Source: Clostridiales bacterium
GTDB lineage: Bacteria; Bacillota; Clostridia; Saccharofermentanales; Saccharofermentanaceae
Length of the DNA: 64,000 bases
Direction of reading: 5' to 3'
Assembly: GCA_017428545.1 (NCBI GenBank)
Contig: JAFRQR010000021.1
Coordinates: 1-64,000 of the forward strand
Both the position numbers and the translations under genes were made by a program. Numbering within the stretch: position 1 is the first letter of the stretch; every line of letters begins with the position of its first letter. Under the pieces are notes generated by a model, which saw only the letters and a list, made by a program, of their open reading frames with translations, made no database searches and had not been told where the DNA came from. Shown one piece after another: positions 53,291 through 60,250 of this stretch.

Positions 53291-54244
53291 TCAGTCAGCT
53301 TTTCCTTCCGGGCTTTCTTTAACGAAATTGTCGTAGATATACGCGGCGTATTTTTCATAGACAGCTTCGCGGCCGATCTCGTTATGCGGCTCGTGACGCA
53401 TGCCGTGGCGGATGTCGATCGTGACTTTTTCCTGGCCGGCGTCGATCAGCCGGTCATAGATCTCCTGCGGGCCCTGGCCGTAATCGCCGACCGGATCCTC
53501 GTCGCCTGCGATCAGAAGGATCGGCTTGTCATGAGGGATCGACCCGTACCAGGCATCGGAGTTGCACTCTTTAAGGAGCGTAAACAGATCGATATAGGCG
53601 GAGTGGGTGAAGGTGAATGTGCAAAGCGGATCGGCCATGTATTTTTTGACGACCTCTTCGTCATTCGAGATCCAGTCTCCGGAAGTTTTCGGATTGGAGA
53701 TCTTCTTAAGGTAGTTATTATTGATCAGTCTTGCGATCATTTTCGCGGGGCGCTTATCGCCGACGAAGATGCGCTGGATCTTGGCAAGTGTCGTGAGCGG
53801 GCGGAGAAGCTTATTGGAAACGGCAGTGCCCGAAAGGATCAGGCCCGAGCAGTCGTTGCCGTACTGGGCAAACCAGTTTCTCGCGATGAAGGAGCCCATC
53901 GAATGGCCGAACATGATATAGGGTTTGTCCGGATAACGCTCCTTCATGATGCGGTGCATCTTTTCGACATCTTCGACCAGATGGTAAGAGCCGTATTCTC
54001 TTCCGAAATAACCGTAGATGCCGCCTTCGCCGACGCTTTTGCCGTGGCCCATGTGGTCTTCACCGCACACGACATATCCTTTATCTGCCAGGTACTGCGC
54101 AAGGTCGGTATAACGGTCCATGTATTCACACATGCCGTGAACGATCTGTACGACGCCCTTAACAGAAGATGAGGGTACCATCGTGGAATAAGTGATCAGG
54201 GTCTCGCCGTCGGATCCCATAAATGTATCGTTTTGAAAAGCCAT
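53291..54244 (-). CDS. Alpha/beta hydrolase, monoacylglycerol-lipase type
   Basis: 317 residues. VVQIVHGMCEYMDRYTDLAQ carries the HGMxEH-like oxyanion motif of the serine aminopeptidase S33/MGL group; the nucleophile Ser is in FGHSMGSFIA; the Asp is probably in AGDEDPVGDYG and the His in RHGMRHEPHNE. No signal peptide, so it is cytoplasmic and probably acts on monoglycerides or lysophospholipids. A TATAAT-like box lies about 60-70 bases upstream on the minus strand (54307-54316). Confidence 0.9.
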   Translation of the reverse strand: MAFQNDTFMGSDGETLITYSTMVPSSSVKGVVQIVHGMCEYMDRYTDLAQYLADKGYVVCGEDHMGHGKSVGEGGIYGYFGREYGSYHLVEDVEKMHRIMKERYPDKPYIMFGHSMGSFIARNWFAQYGNDCSGLILSGTAVSNKLLRPLTTLAKIQRIFVGDKRPAKMIARLINNNYLKKISNPKTSGDWISNDEEVVKKYMADPLCTFTFTHSAYIDLFTLLKECNSDAWYGSIPHDKPILLIAGDEDPVGDYGQGPQEIYDRLIDAGQEKVTIDIRHGMRHEPHNEIGREAVYEKYAAYIYDNFVKESPEGKAD

Positions 54245-54381
54245 GTAAAAGCTCCCTTCGTTTTAGCGGAAAAGCGCGCCCGAAAAACCCGCAGGCGTGC
54301 CTGTGCCTATATTATACATTTCAGAATAAGAAAAAGAAACACGCGGCCACGCGATTTTGTAAAAAGTTCTCGCGAACACGC

Positions 54382-54410
54382 TTGACAGTCACGTGACCGT
54401 GTAGTATGAT
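54382..54410 (+). promoter_or_regulatory. Promoter with palindromic operator for the DUF1836-NfeD-flotillin operon
   Basis: TTGACA, 17-base spacer, TATGAT. The spacer contains the perfect palindrome GTCACGTGAC (54388-54397), a likely repressor site. A second inverted repeat, CAGTTA/TAACTG with a 7-base centre (54420-54438), follows in the leader, and the element copy GTGCTTTT is at 54445. Confidence 0.75.
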
Positions 54411-54520
54411 GAGGACAATCAGTTAAGTGAAGTAACTGACCTCAGTGCTTTTCGAGCATCGGAAAAAGAACTCGAAAACGCGGGGAAAAGGCACAAAATC
54501 AAAGGAAGGAGGACATCTTG

Positions 54521-55045
54521 ATGAATGAGCATTTGCCGGGTACGTTGATCTCCGTGACGAAAGAGCATCTTCAGAACGTAGACGGGATACTGGATCCGAT
54601 GTTCCTGATGGAAGGCATGCAGCTGCGGCAGGTGACACAGCTTCTCGGAATCGAGGCGCACACGGTGCAGAACTGGGTAAAGAGAAAGTTCGTGGAATCG
54701 CCGGTCAATAAGTTTTACAACCGGGACCGGTTCGTGCGGCTTGCGATCCTGAATTATTTCAAAGATGTCTTCTCTTTAGAGGGTATCCTCGAACTTTTGA
54801 AGATGGCGAACCAGGATAACGAGGTCTACAGTGCTTTTTGCGCATTACTTGCCGTAGCGCCGGTCGACCCGATCCGGTCGGAGACCAAACTGAATGACAT
54901 GATCGAAAAAGTCATCGATCAGCAGAAGTTTGATTACAAGAGAACAAGCCGCGAACAGATCAAGAAACTGCTCACTGTCCTTTATACCGCACACCTTTCG
55001 ATCGTGCTCAAGAAAGAGGCAGAACGGCTGTTAAGAGAAATCTAG
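54521..55045 (+). CDS. DUF1836-family protein
   Basis: 174 residues. QLRQVTQLLGIEAHTVQNWVKRKFV is a MerR-like helix-turn-helix, followed by YNRDRFVRLAILNYFKDVF and a helical C-terminal half, matching DUF1836 (PF08876). A DNA-binding regulator is likely. ATG 54521 follows AAGGAGGA; the TTG just before it is not needed. It heads the operon with the NfeD and flotillin genes, so it may regulate them through the palindromes upstream. Confidence 0.85.
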   Translation: MNEHLPGTLISVTKEHLQNVDGILDPMFLMEGMQLRQVTQLLGIEAHTVQNWVKRKFVESPVNKFYNRDRFVRLAILNYFKDVFSLEGILELLKMANQDNEVYSAFCALLAVAPVDPIRSETKLNDMIEKVIDQQKFDYKRTSREQIKKLLTVLYTAHLSIVLKKEAERLLREI

Positions 55046-55060
55046 GAAAGGAGAACAACA

Positions 55061-56101
55061 ATGGAATTTCTTGTAAATTGGTTTGAAGCATTAAATCTGT
55101 CTGAGCAGATCTTCGCGTGCATCGCGGTCGTCTTCACCGTTCTTTTGATCTTCCAGTTTATTCTCCTGCTGATCGGAGCAGCGTCTCATGCAGCAGGCGA
55201 TCTGAACGGCCACGATATGGGCGGACATGGTCACGATTTCGGCCACGGACACGATATGGATGTCGGGCACGACGGTTCGGTCGGACACGATTTCGGCCAC
55301 GGCCACGGAGATTTCGGACATGATGTCGGTCATGATTTCGGACACGGACATGGCGACTTCGGACACAGCTTCGGTCATGGTGACGTCGGAGGGATCCACG
55401 GAGATGTCGGAACAGATGTGGACGGATCCATTCACGGAGATCTCGCAGGCGCAGACGGACACGGTTTCGATTACGATCACGATCTGGACACCGATACACA
55501 TGTCGGACAGATCATCCACGATTTCGGTCAGGTGCAGGGAAGCGTCGTTGTAGATGTACATAGTGGTGATGTCTACCTCGCAGACGCCGCACCGCACGAT
55601 CTGATGGTTCGAGGGCCGGATGTAGGTATCCCGGATCAGGATCTGCCGGACGGAAGGACGTACGTCGACCGCGCAGACAAACTGCACGGTTCCGGATTCA
55701 GACTCTTCTCGATGCAGGGCATCATCGCCTTCTTCAGCCTCTTCGGCTGGACGGGCCTGATCTTCATGAAAGCGGGAATGCCGGTCTGGGGCGCAGCGCT
55801 ACTTGCCTTTGTCTGCGGATTTGTCGGAATGTTCTTGATGGCACTTGCTCTATGGGGTATGCTAAAAGCACAGTCTGACGGAACAATGGATATCAGAAAT
55901 GCGCTCGGCATGGACGGTGAAGTTTATATCCCGATCCCCGGTAAGCGTGAAATGCCCGGAAAAGTCATCGTAAAGGTCCAGGACCAGCTGTCGGAATTCG
56001 ACGCGGTCACGGACGAAGAAGAAAAGCTTGGTACCGGTACTCAGATAACGGTCATCGGCATCACAAAGGGTACAACACTGATTGTGACCAAACATAATTA
56101 A
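55061..56101 (+). CDS. NfeD-like membrane protein with a His/Asp/Gly-rich insert
   Basis: 346 residues. Helix 1 at ~15-40 is followed by a ~95-residue stretch built from GHDFGHGHG-type repeats (residues ~49-150, more than 25 His) then a beta-like region. Two or three helices follow (~218-268: GIIAFFSLFGWTGLIF, GAALLAFVCGFVGMFLMALA), and a C-terminal OB-fold of NfeD type (DGEVYIPIPGKREMPGKVIV, GTGTQITVIGITKGTTLIV). NfeD proteins pair with flotillins, whose gene follows. The His-rich insert is unlike ordinary YuaF/NfeD proteins and could bind Zn, Ni or Cu; it would lie between helix 1 and 2, probably outside. Confidence 0.83.
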   Translation: MEFLVNWFEALNLSEQIFACIAVVFTVLLIFQFILLLIGAASHAAGDLNGHDMGGHGHDFGHGHDMDVGHDGSVGHDFGHGHGDFGHDVGHDFGHGHGDFGHSFGHGDVGGIHGDVGTDVDGSIHGDLAGADGHGFDYDHDLDTDTHVGQIIHDFGQVQGSVVVDVHSGDVYLADAAPHDLMVRGPDVGIPDQDLPDGRTYVDRADKLHGSGFRLFSMQGIIAFFSLFGWTGLIFMKAGMPVWGAALLAFVCGFVGMFLMALALWGMLKAQSDGTMDIRNALGMDGEVYIPIPGKREMPGKVIVKVQDQLSEFDAVTDEEEKLGTGTQITVIGITKGTTLIVTKHN

Positions 56102-56124
56102 CAAGTAAGTAGGAGGAAACAAAA

Positions 56125-57618
56125 ATGCCATTTGAGATTATTTGCCTTTTAGCTGTAGTTGCTCTGCTGGTATTCACACTGTTTTTGGTTTTCTTGTCGA
56201 GGTACAGAAAATGTCCGTCTGACCGCATCATGGTCATCTACGGTAAAGTCGGCAAGAACTCGGACGGATCTGCCCGCTCATCTAAGTGTATTCACGGTGG
56301 TGCTGCGTTTGTTTGGCCGATCATTCAGTCCTATCAATACCTTGACCTGACACCGATCTCCATTGCGGTCGACCTTCGTTCCGCACTGTCCCGTCAGAAC
56401 ATCCGTATTGACGTACCGTCTATCTTTACAGTCGGTATCTCCACAGAACAGGGTGTCATGCAGAACGCCGCCGAGCGTCTTCTCGGCCTGAAGCTTTCTG
56501 AGATCCAGGAACTCGCGAAGGACATCATCTTCGGTCAGCTCCGTCTGGTCATCGCTACGATGGATATCGAGGAGATCAACACCGACCGTGATAAGTTCCT
56601 CGAGGCTGTATCCAGAAACGTGGAGACAGAACTTAAGAAGATCGGTCTTCGTCTGATCAACGTAAACGTAACGGATATTTCCGATGAGTCCGGCTACATC
56701 AGTGCTCTTGGTAAAGAGGCTGCTGCTAAGGCTATCAACGACGCAAAGAAGAACGTTGCCGAGAAGGAAAGAGACGGTTCCATCGGTGAGGCTCTTGCCC
56801 AGAAGGATCAGAGAATCCAGGTCGCATCTGCGAACTCCATGGCTATCCGCGGTGAGAACGATGCGAAGATCGAAGTTGCTAATTCCGAGGCTGTACGCCG
56901 TGAGAAAGCCGCTGAGGCGATGAGACTTGCGATCGCAGCTGAGAAGGTCCAGGCCGCTAAGGCATTGGAAGAAGCGTACGCTGCTGAAAAAGAAGCTGAG
57001 CTTTCCCGTTCCGCTCGTGAAAAAGCAACCCTCGAAGCCGACGTTATCGTTAAGGCTGAGATCAGTAAGAGAGAGATCGAGCTCGCTGCCGAGGCAGAAG
57101 CTGAGAAGATCAGAAGACAGGCAGCCGGTGAAGCTGACGCTATCTACGCAAAGATGGAAGCTCAGGCTCGTGGTATGCAGGAGATCCTGCAGAAGCAGGC
57201 TGCAGGTTTCGAGAAGATCGTTGCAGCTGCCGGCGGAGACGCCAAGAATGCTATGATGCTCATGCTTGCCGATAAGATGGAAGACCTCATGAAGATCCAG
57301 GTAGAAGCGATCCGCGACCTGAAGATCGACAAGGTAACTGTTTGGGACAGTGGCAACGGCACAGGCGCCGACGGCAAAAGCTCTACCGCAAACTTCATCT
57401 CGGGCCTTATGAAGAGTGTCCCGCCGATGAACGAGATCTTCGAGATGGCCGGCATGAATCTGCCGGAGTTCCTCGGCAAGAAGATGGACAAGCCGGAAGG
57501 CGAAGAAGCTGCTTCTGCTGAGACCGGTGAATCCGCAAAGGTCGTCTCCGGAACAGACGCAACCGCTTATACAGCAGCGGCTGCTGAAACAGAAACTGCG
57601 GAAGACGTACAGAGCTGA
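56125..57618 (+). CDS. floT: Flotillin-family SPFH protein
   Basis: 497 residues. N-terminal hairpin membrane segment (residues ~4-25) then the SPFH domain (RKCPSDRIMVIYGKVG, PIIQSYQYLDLTPISIAVDL) and a long Ala/Glu-rich coiled coil (~210-385: EAEAEKIRRQAAGEADAIYA), the flotillin repeat region. The last ~60 residues are Ala/Thr/Glu-rich and likely disordered. Flotillins scaffold functional membrane microdomains and protect against envelope stress. RBS AGGAGG precedes the ATG. It forms the standard NfeD-flotillin pair with the gene upstream. Confidence 0.94.
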   Translation: MPFEIICLLAVVALLVFTLFLVFLSRYRKCPSDRIMVIYGKVGKNSDGSARSSKCIHGGAAFVWPIIQSYQYLDLTPISIAVDLRSALSRQNIRIDVPSIFTVGISTEQGVMQNAAERLLGLKLSEIQELAKDIIFGQLRLVIATMDIEEINTDRDKFLEAVSRNVETELKKIGLRLINVNVTDISDESGYISALGKEAAAKAINDAKKNVAEKERDGSIGEALAQKDQRIQVASANSMAIRGENDAKIEVANSEAVRREKAAEAMRLAIAAEKVQAAKALEEAYAAEKEAELSRSAREKATLEADVIVKAEISKREIELAAEAEAEKIRRQAAGEADAIYAKMEAQARGMQEILQKQAAGFEKIVAAAGGDAKNAMMLMLADKMEDLMKIQVEAIRDLKIDKVTVWDSGNGTGADGKSSTANFISGLMKSVPPMNEIFEMAGMNLPEFLGKKMDKPEGEEAASAETGESAKVVSGTDATAYTAAAAETETAEDVQS

Positions 57619-57686
57619 TTAAAGCGAAGCGCAGTTCGCTGCGTAACAGCTGAAGCGGGAAACCGCACAAAAGTAAAGTGAACAGG

Positions 57687-57727
57687 GAACTGCCCTTTGG
57701 CGAAAGCCGAAGGGCAGTTCTTTATTT
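57687..57727 (+). terminator. Flotillin operon terminator
   Basis: GAACTGCCCTTTGGC, GAAA loop, GCCGAAGGGCAGTTC, then TTTATTT: a 15-position stem with one mismatch. Confidence 0.92.
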
Positions 57728-57750
57728 GTCGGCATGCATAGCCAAGGCGT

Positions 57751-57960
57751 TGCCTCAAGTGTTGACGAATATGTGCCGTAAGTGTCAACACTTGCGTCAA
57801 TATGCATCGTTTTCTGCAGCTATTGCCTCAAGTGTTGACGAATATGTGCCGTAAGTGTCAACACTTGCGTCAATATGCATCGTTTTCTGCAGCTATTGCT
57901 TCAACTGTTGACGAATATGTGCTGTAAGTGTCAACACTCGCGTCAACAAGTGCGGCAATG
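57751..57960. repeat. Three tandem 73-bp repeats with internal hairpins
   Basis: Copies start at 57751, 57824 and 57897. Copies 1 and 2 are identical over all 73 bases; copy 3 has diverged and lacks the 3' part. Each unit contains the inverted arms CAAGTGTTGAC and GTCAACACTTG (17-base loop) plus a further CGTCAA able to pair with TTGACG. It fills most of the 356-base non-coding gap between the flotillin gene and the nuclease-like gene. No frame through it looks like a real protein. Confidence 0.9.
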
Positions 57961-57974
57961 ACTAAACAGAAAGG

Positions 57975-58754
57975 TTATTGACAGGGGTGGGACATCATGA
58001 TCTGCGTAATGATTATACCGAGTATCTTTCCCTTGGTTACATCAGTGAAGAATCCCTCGTTCCAGTTCTCGTAAATGTAAAGGATATCGAGACCCTCTTG
58101 AAGACCGTACTGGTCGTAAACTCCGATCTTTTCAAGTGCTCTGAGCCGATAAGCATTGTCGTTCATCATGCCGAAATGCTCGATAAAGAAGAAACGCCCG
58201 GTTTCTGGACAGAAGACTGCAAAATCAATATAGTAGGTATGTTCTCCGATCGTCAGGATGACTTCGTATTTGTACTCCAACCCGAAAGCCTTAAGCATCT
58301 GAGCAGTAAGAAGTTCGGATTTTGAGCGGAAGACGTGCCCGTCAAAAGGATATGCTTTGGTCAGATTATCATCTCTCTTTTCAACCAGCTGATCGAAGGC
58401 TTCTTTAGAAAAGTTGAAACTTCGCTTTCCGGGAACAGCGGTCGCAATTCCCGAAATCCCCGACAGATCAAGCTGATCTTTGTATGGCAGTTCCGAAAGG
58501 GCTTTCAGGAGCTCATCTTTTCGCTTTTTCTTCTGTAAAAGCACCTTCCCTCCGGCTGTGTCTAAGTCGATCTGCTTCCTTTGTTTTCTTGCTGTTCCGC
58601 GATCAACATAGATACGTGCGACGTCAATGGTCCTTCCATTGCGACGGCGCTGACCGATAAAAACATCCGGAAGAGATTTAAGCTCATCGGATATCTCTTG
58701 AATGTGCCTTTGACGCAAAATTAAAGCTGAATGATACAGATGGGAAGCAATCAC
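57975..58754 (-). CDS. PD-(D/E)XK nuclease-like protein, function unknown
   Basis: 259 residues. The C-terminal half reads FRSKSELLTAQMLKAFGLEY (a Glu in the first core helix), YYIDFAVF (Asp in the second strand) and FFFIEHFGMM (Glu-His where Glu-x-Lys is usual), the pattern of a restriction-endonuclease fold found in many clostridial proteins of unknown role. The first ~100 residues are basic and helical. The start is probably GTG 58754, 8 bases after AAAGG; GTG 58763 overlaps that RBS. There is no methyltransferase or transposase nearby. It reads toward the tandem repeats. Confidence 0.7.
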   Translation of the reverse strand: MIASHLYHSALILRQRHIQEISDELKSLPDVFIGQRRRNGRTIDVARIYVDRGTARKQRKQIDLDTAGGKVLLQKKKRKDELLKALSELPYKDQLDLSGISGIATAVPGKRSFNFSKEAFDQLVEKRDDNLTKAYPFDGHVFRSKSELLTAQMLKAFGLEYKYEVILTIGEHTYYIDFAVFCPETGRFFFIEHFGMMNDNAYRLRALEKIGVYDQYGLQEGLDILYIYENWNEGFFTDVTKGKILGIIITQIMMSHPCQ

Positions 58755-58804
58755 GGTGTTCACCTTTCATGTGAGGATTCGCCGATTGACCATTTGTAAA
58801 TGCA

Positions 58805-58848
58805 GAATAGAGAATCAGACGGTTACGAATAGAGAATCGGGCGTTTAC
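58805..58848. repeat. Two direct 22-bp repeats upstream of the nuclease-like gene
   Basis: GAATAGAGAATCAGACGGTTAC is followed directly by a copy with 4 differences (GGG for AGA, T for G). They lie about 50-90 bases upstream of the nuclease-like gene start and could be binding sites for a regulator. Confidence 0.55.
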
Positions 58849-58941
58849 ACCTGGAGAGTATCACAAACGAAGTTTGCATTTCTCGCAAAAATAAAGACAA
58901 AATCTTACAAATCTCGGTTTTTTGCAAGTTCTGCAGCGCGT

Positions 58942-60045
58942 TTACTTTTTCTGGCGGATGGAAAAGAGCACGAGGATCCGAAGCGTCTCGATCAGGCGGG
59001 CACGGGACTTCGCGTCGACGGCTTTGGTTGCGTCGATGATGTGCGACATCTTTACTGCCCAGCTGCTGTCCGGGCGGAAGATATTGCTCGCGCCGGAAGA
59101 GGTGGCGATGTGGTAGAGCATTTCCGTAAAACTCTCCCTATCCTCGAAAGACTGGTCGGAAAGCCAGCTGTTGACGGCGGCGATGCGGACGCCGGCGTTT
59201 TTGTCCCAGGACGGAACATAGGAAAAATCGTCCTTTTTCACTTCCCAGGTAAAAGGACTGTGCTGCTTGAGCCACAGGGCTTTGTTCTCGATGAACTTCG
59301 TCCCCGGCGCGCTCTCTAGGAGCATGCCGACGAAAGAAGAGGAAGGCACGAGGTGATGGACCACATCCGCGATCTTTTTGTACTGCTCGGTCTCGTGAAG
59401 TTTAAAGGAAAAACCCGGACCGTCGAAGGAATAGATCCCGAGGATCCGTGACTTAAGTGCATCCGAACAGCCCGCCGCGGAATAGATCGAAAGGTTTCCG
59501 CCTTTGGAATGCCCTCCGATATAAAAGCGGATGCCCGGAGGCAGCTCGCGGCCCAGATAATTTAAGTAGCGCGCAGCTTCTTCCTGCGCGGGGACAGGAT
59601 ACCGGTATGAAAGCTGGAAGTCTTCTTTCCAGCCGATCAGGGTACCGTCCGTTCCGCGGAAAGCAACGAAACAGATGTTATCCGGAAGGTGAAAGCACAT
59701 GGCGGCAAACTGGATCTGCTCTTGGTCATTCGTTCTGGCGCAGAGGTGGGAAATGGCGACATCCTTATACCGCGGGCTGATCCGAAGGATATCGATCATC
59801 TTAAGATTGTTCTCGGTGTCGGCGGCATACTGGCCGAAAAGCGGCATCTCCTGCGACTTCGGCATCTCGGAAAAGAGCATGGACTCAGAGATCTGGTACG
59901 GCCATTCGCGCGTCCAGATATTGTGCAGCAGGTACTCCCACTGAAAATACGTCGCCTCGGCAAAAACGAGCGCGTCGATATGGTTGAACGGGAACTCCGA
60001 AAAGGGGCGTTTCTCGCTCTTAACATAGTCCAGTATCGTACTCAA
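58942..60045 (-). CDS. DUF2974 (Mbeg1-like) lipase-fold protein
   Basis: 367 residues from TTG 60045, which follows GGAGGTAAGGGA; the frame continues to 60072 but that start would contain the RBS in its codons. CFVAFRGTDGTLIGWKEDFQ and the nucleophile elbow YIGGHSKGGNLSIYSA match the DUF2974 alpha/beta hydrolase family. Catalytic Asp and His cannot be fixed; candidates are SFDGPGF and the later H of VVHHLVPSSS. No signal peptide. It may act on lipids or a thioester, but the substrate is unknown. It is divergent from the GGDEF-EAL gene. Confidence 0.85.
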   Translation of the reverse strand: MSTILDYVKSEKRPFSEFPFNHIDALVFAEATYFQWEYLLHNIWTREWPYQISESMLFSEMPKSQEMPLFGQYAADTENNLKMIDILRISPRYKDVAISHLCARTNDQEQIQFAAMCFHLPDNICFVAFRGTDGTLIGWKEDFQLSYRYPVPAQEEAARYLNYLGRELPPGIRFYIGGHSKGGNLSIYSAAGCSDALKSRILGIYSFDGPGFSFKLHETEQYKKIADVVHHLVPSSSFVGMLLESAPGTKFIENKALWLKQHSPFTWEVKKDDFSYVPSWDKNAGVRIAAVNSWLSDQSFEDRESFTEMLYHIATSSGASNIFRPDSSWAVKMSHIIDATKAVDAKSRARLIETLRILVLFSIRQKK

Positions 60046-60250
60046 TCCCTTACCTCCGAGGAAGTCCCGCAAGGCTCATCCCGCAGGGCTTTTCCCGCGC
60101 AAAAGCACTTGTGCTTCCTTTGTTTCCGTTCTCATTATACTACGATTGGAATAGAAATTCGCCGTCTCATCGGGTAAAATAGAGGTACCAAAACGAGAGC
60201 GGATCGAGGCTCTCAAAAAGACCGCAACAAGGAAAAGGACGGGTCGGACC

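Noticed and set aside
57751-57960. Tandem repeats considered as a CRISPR array
   Set aside because: Units are directly adjacent and identical over the full 73 bases, with no unique spacers and no cas genes.
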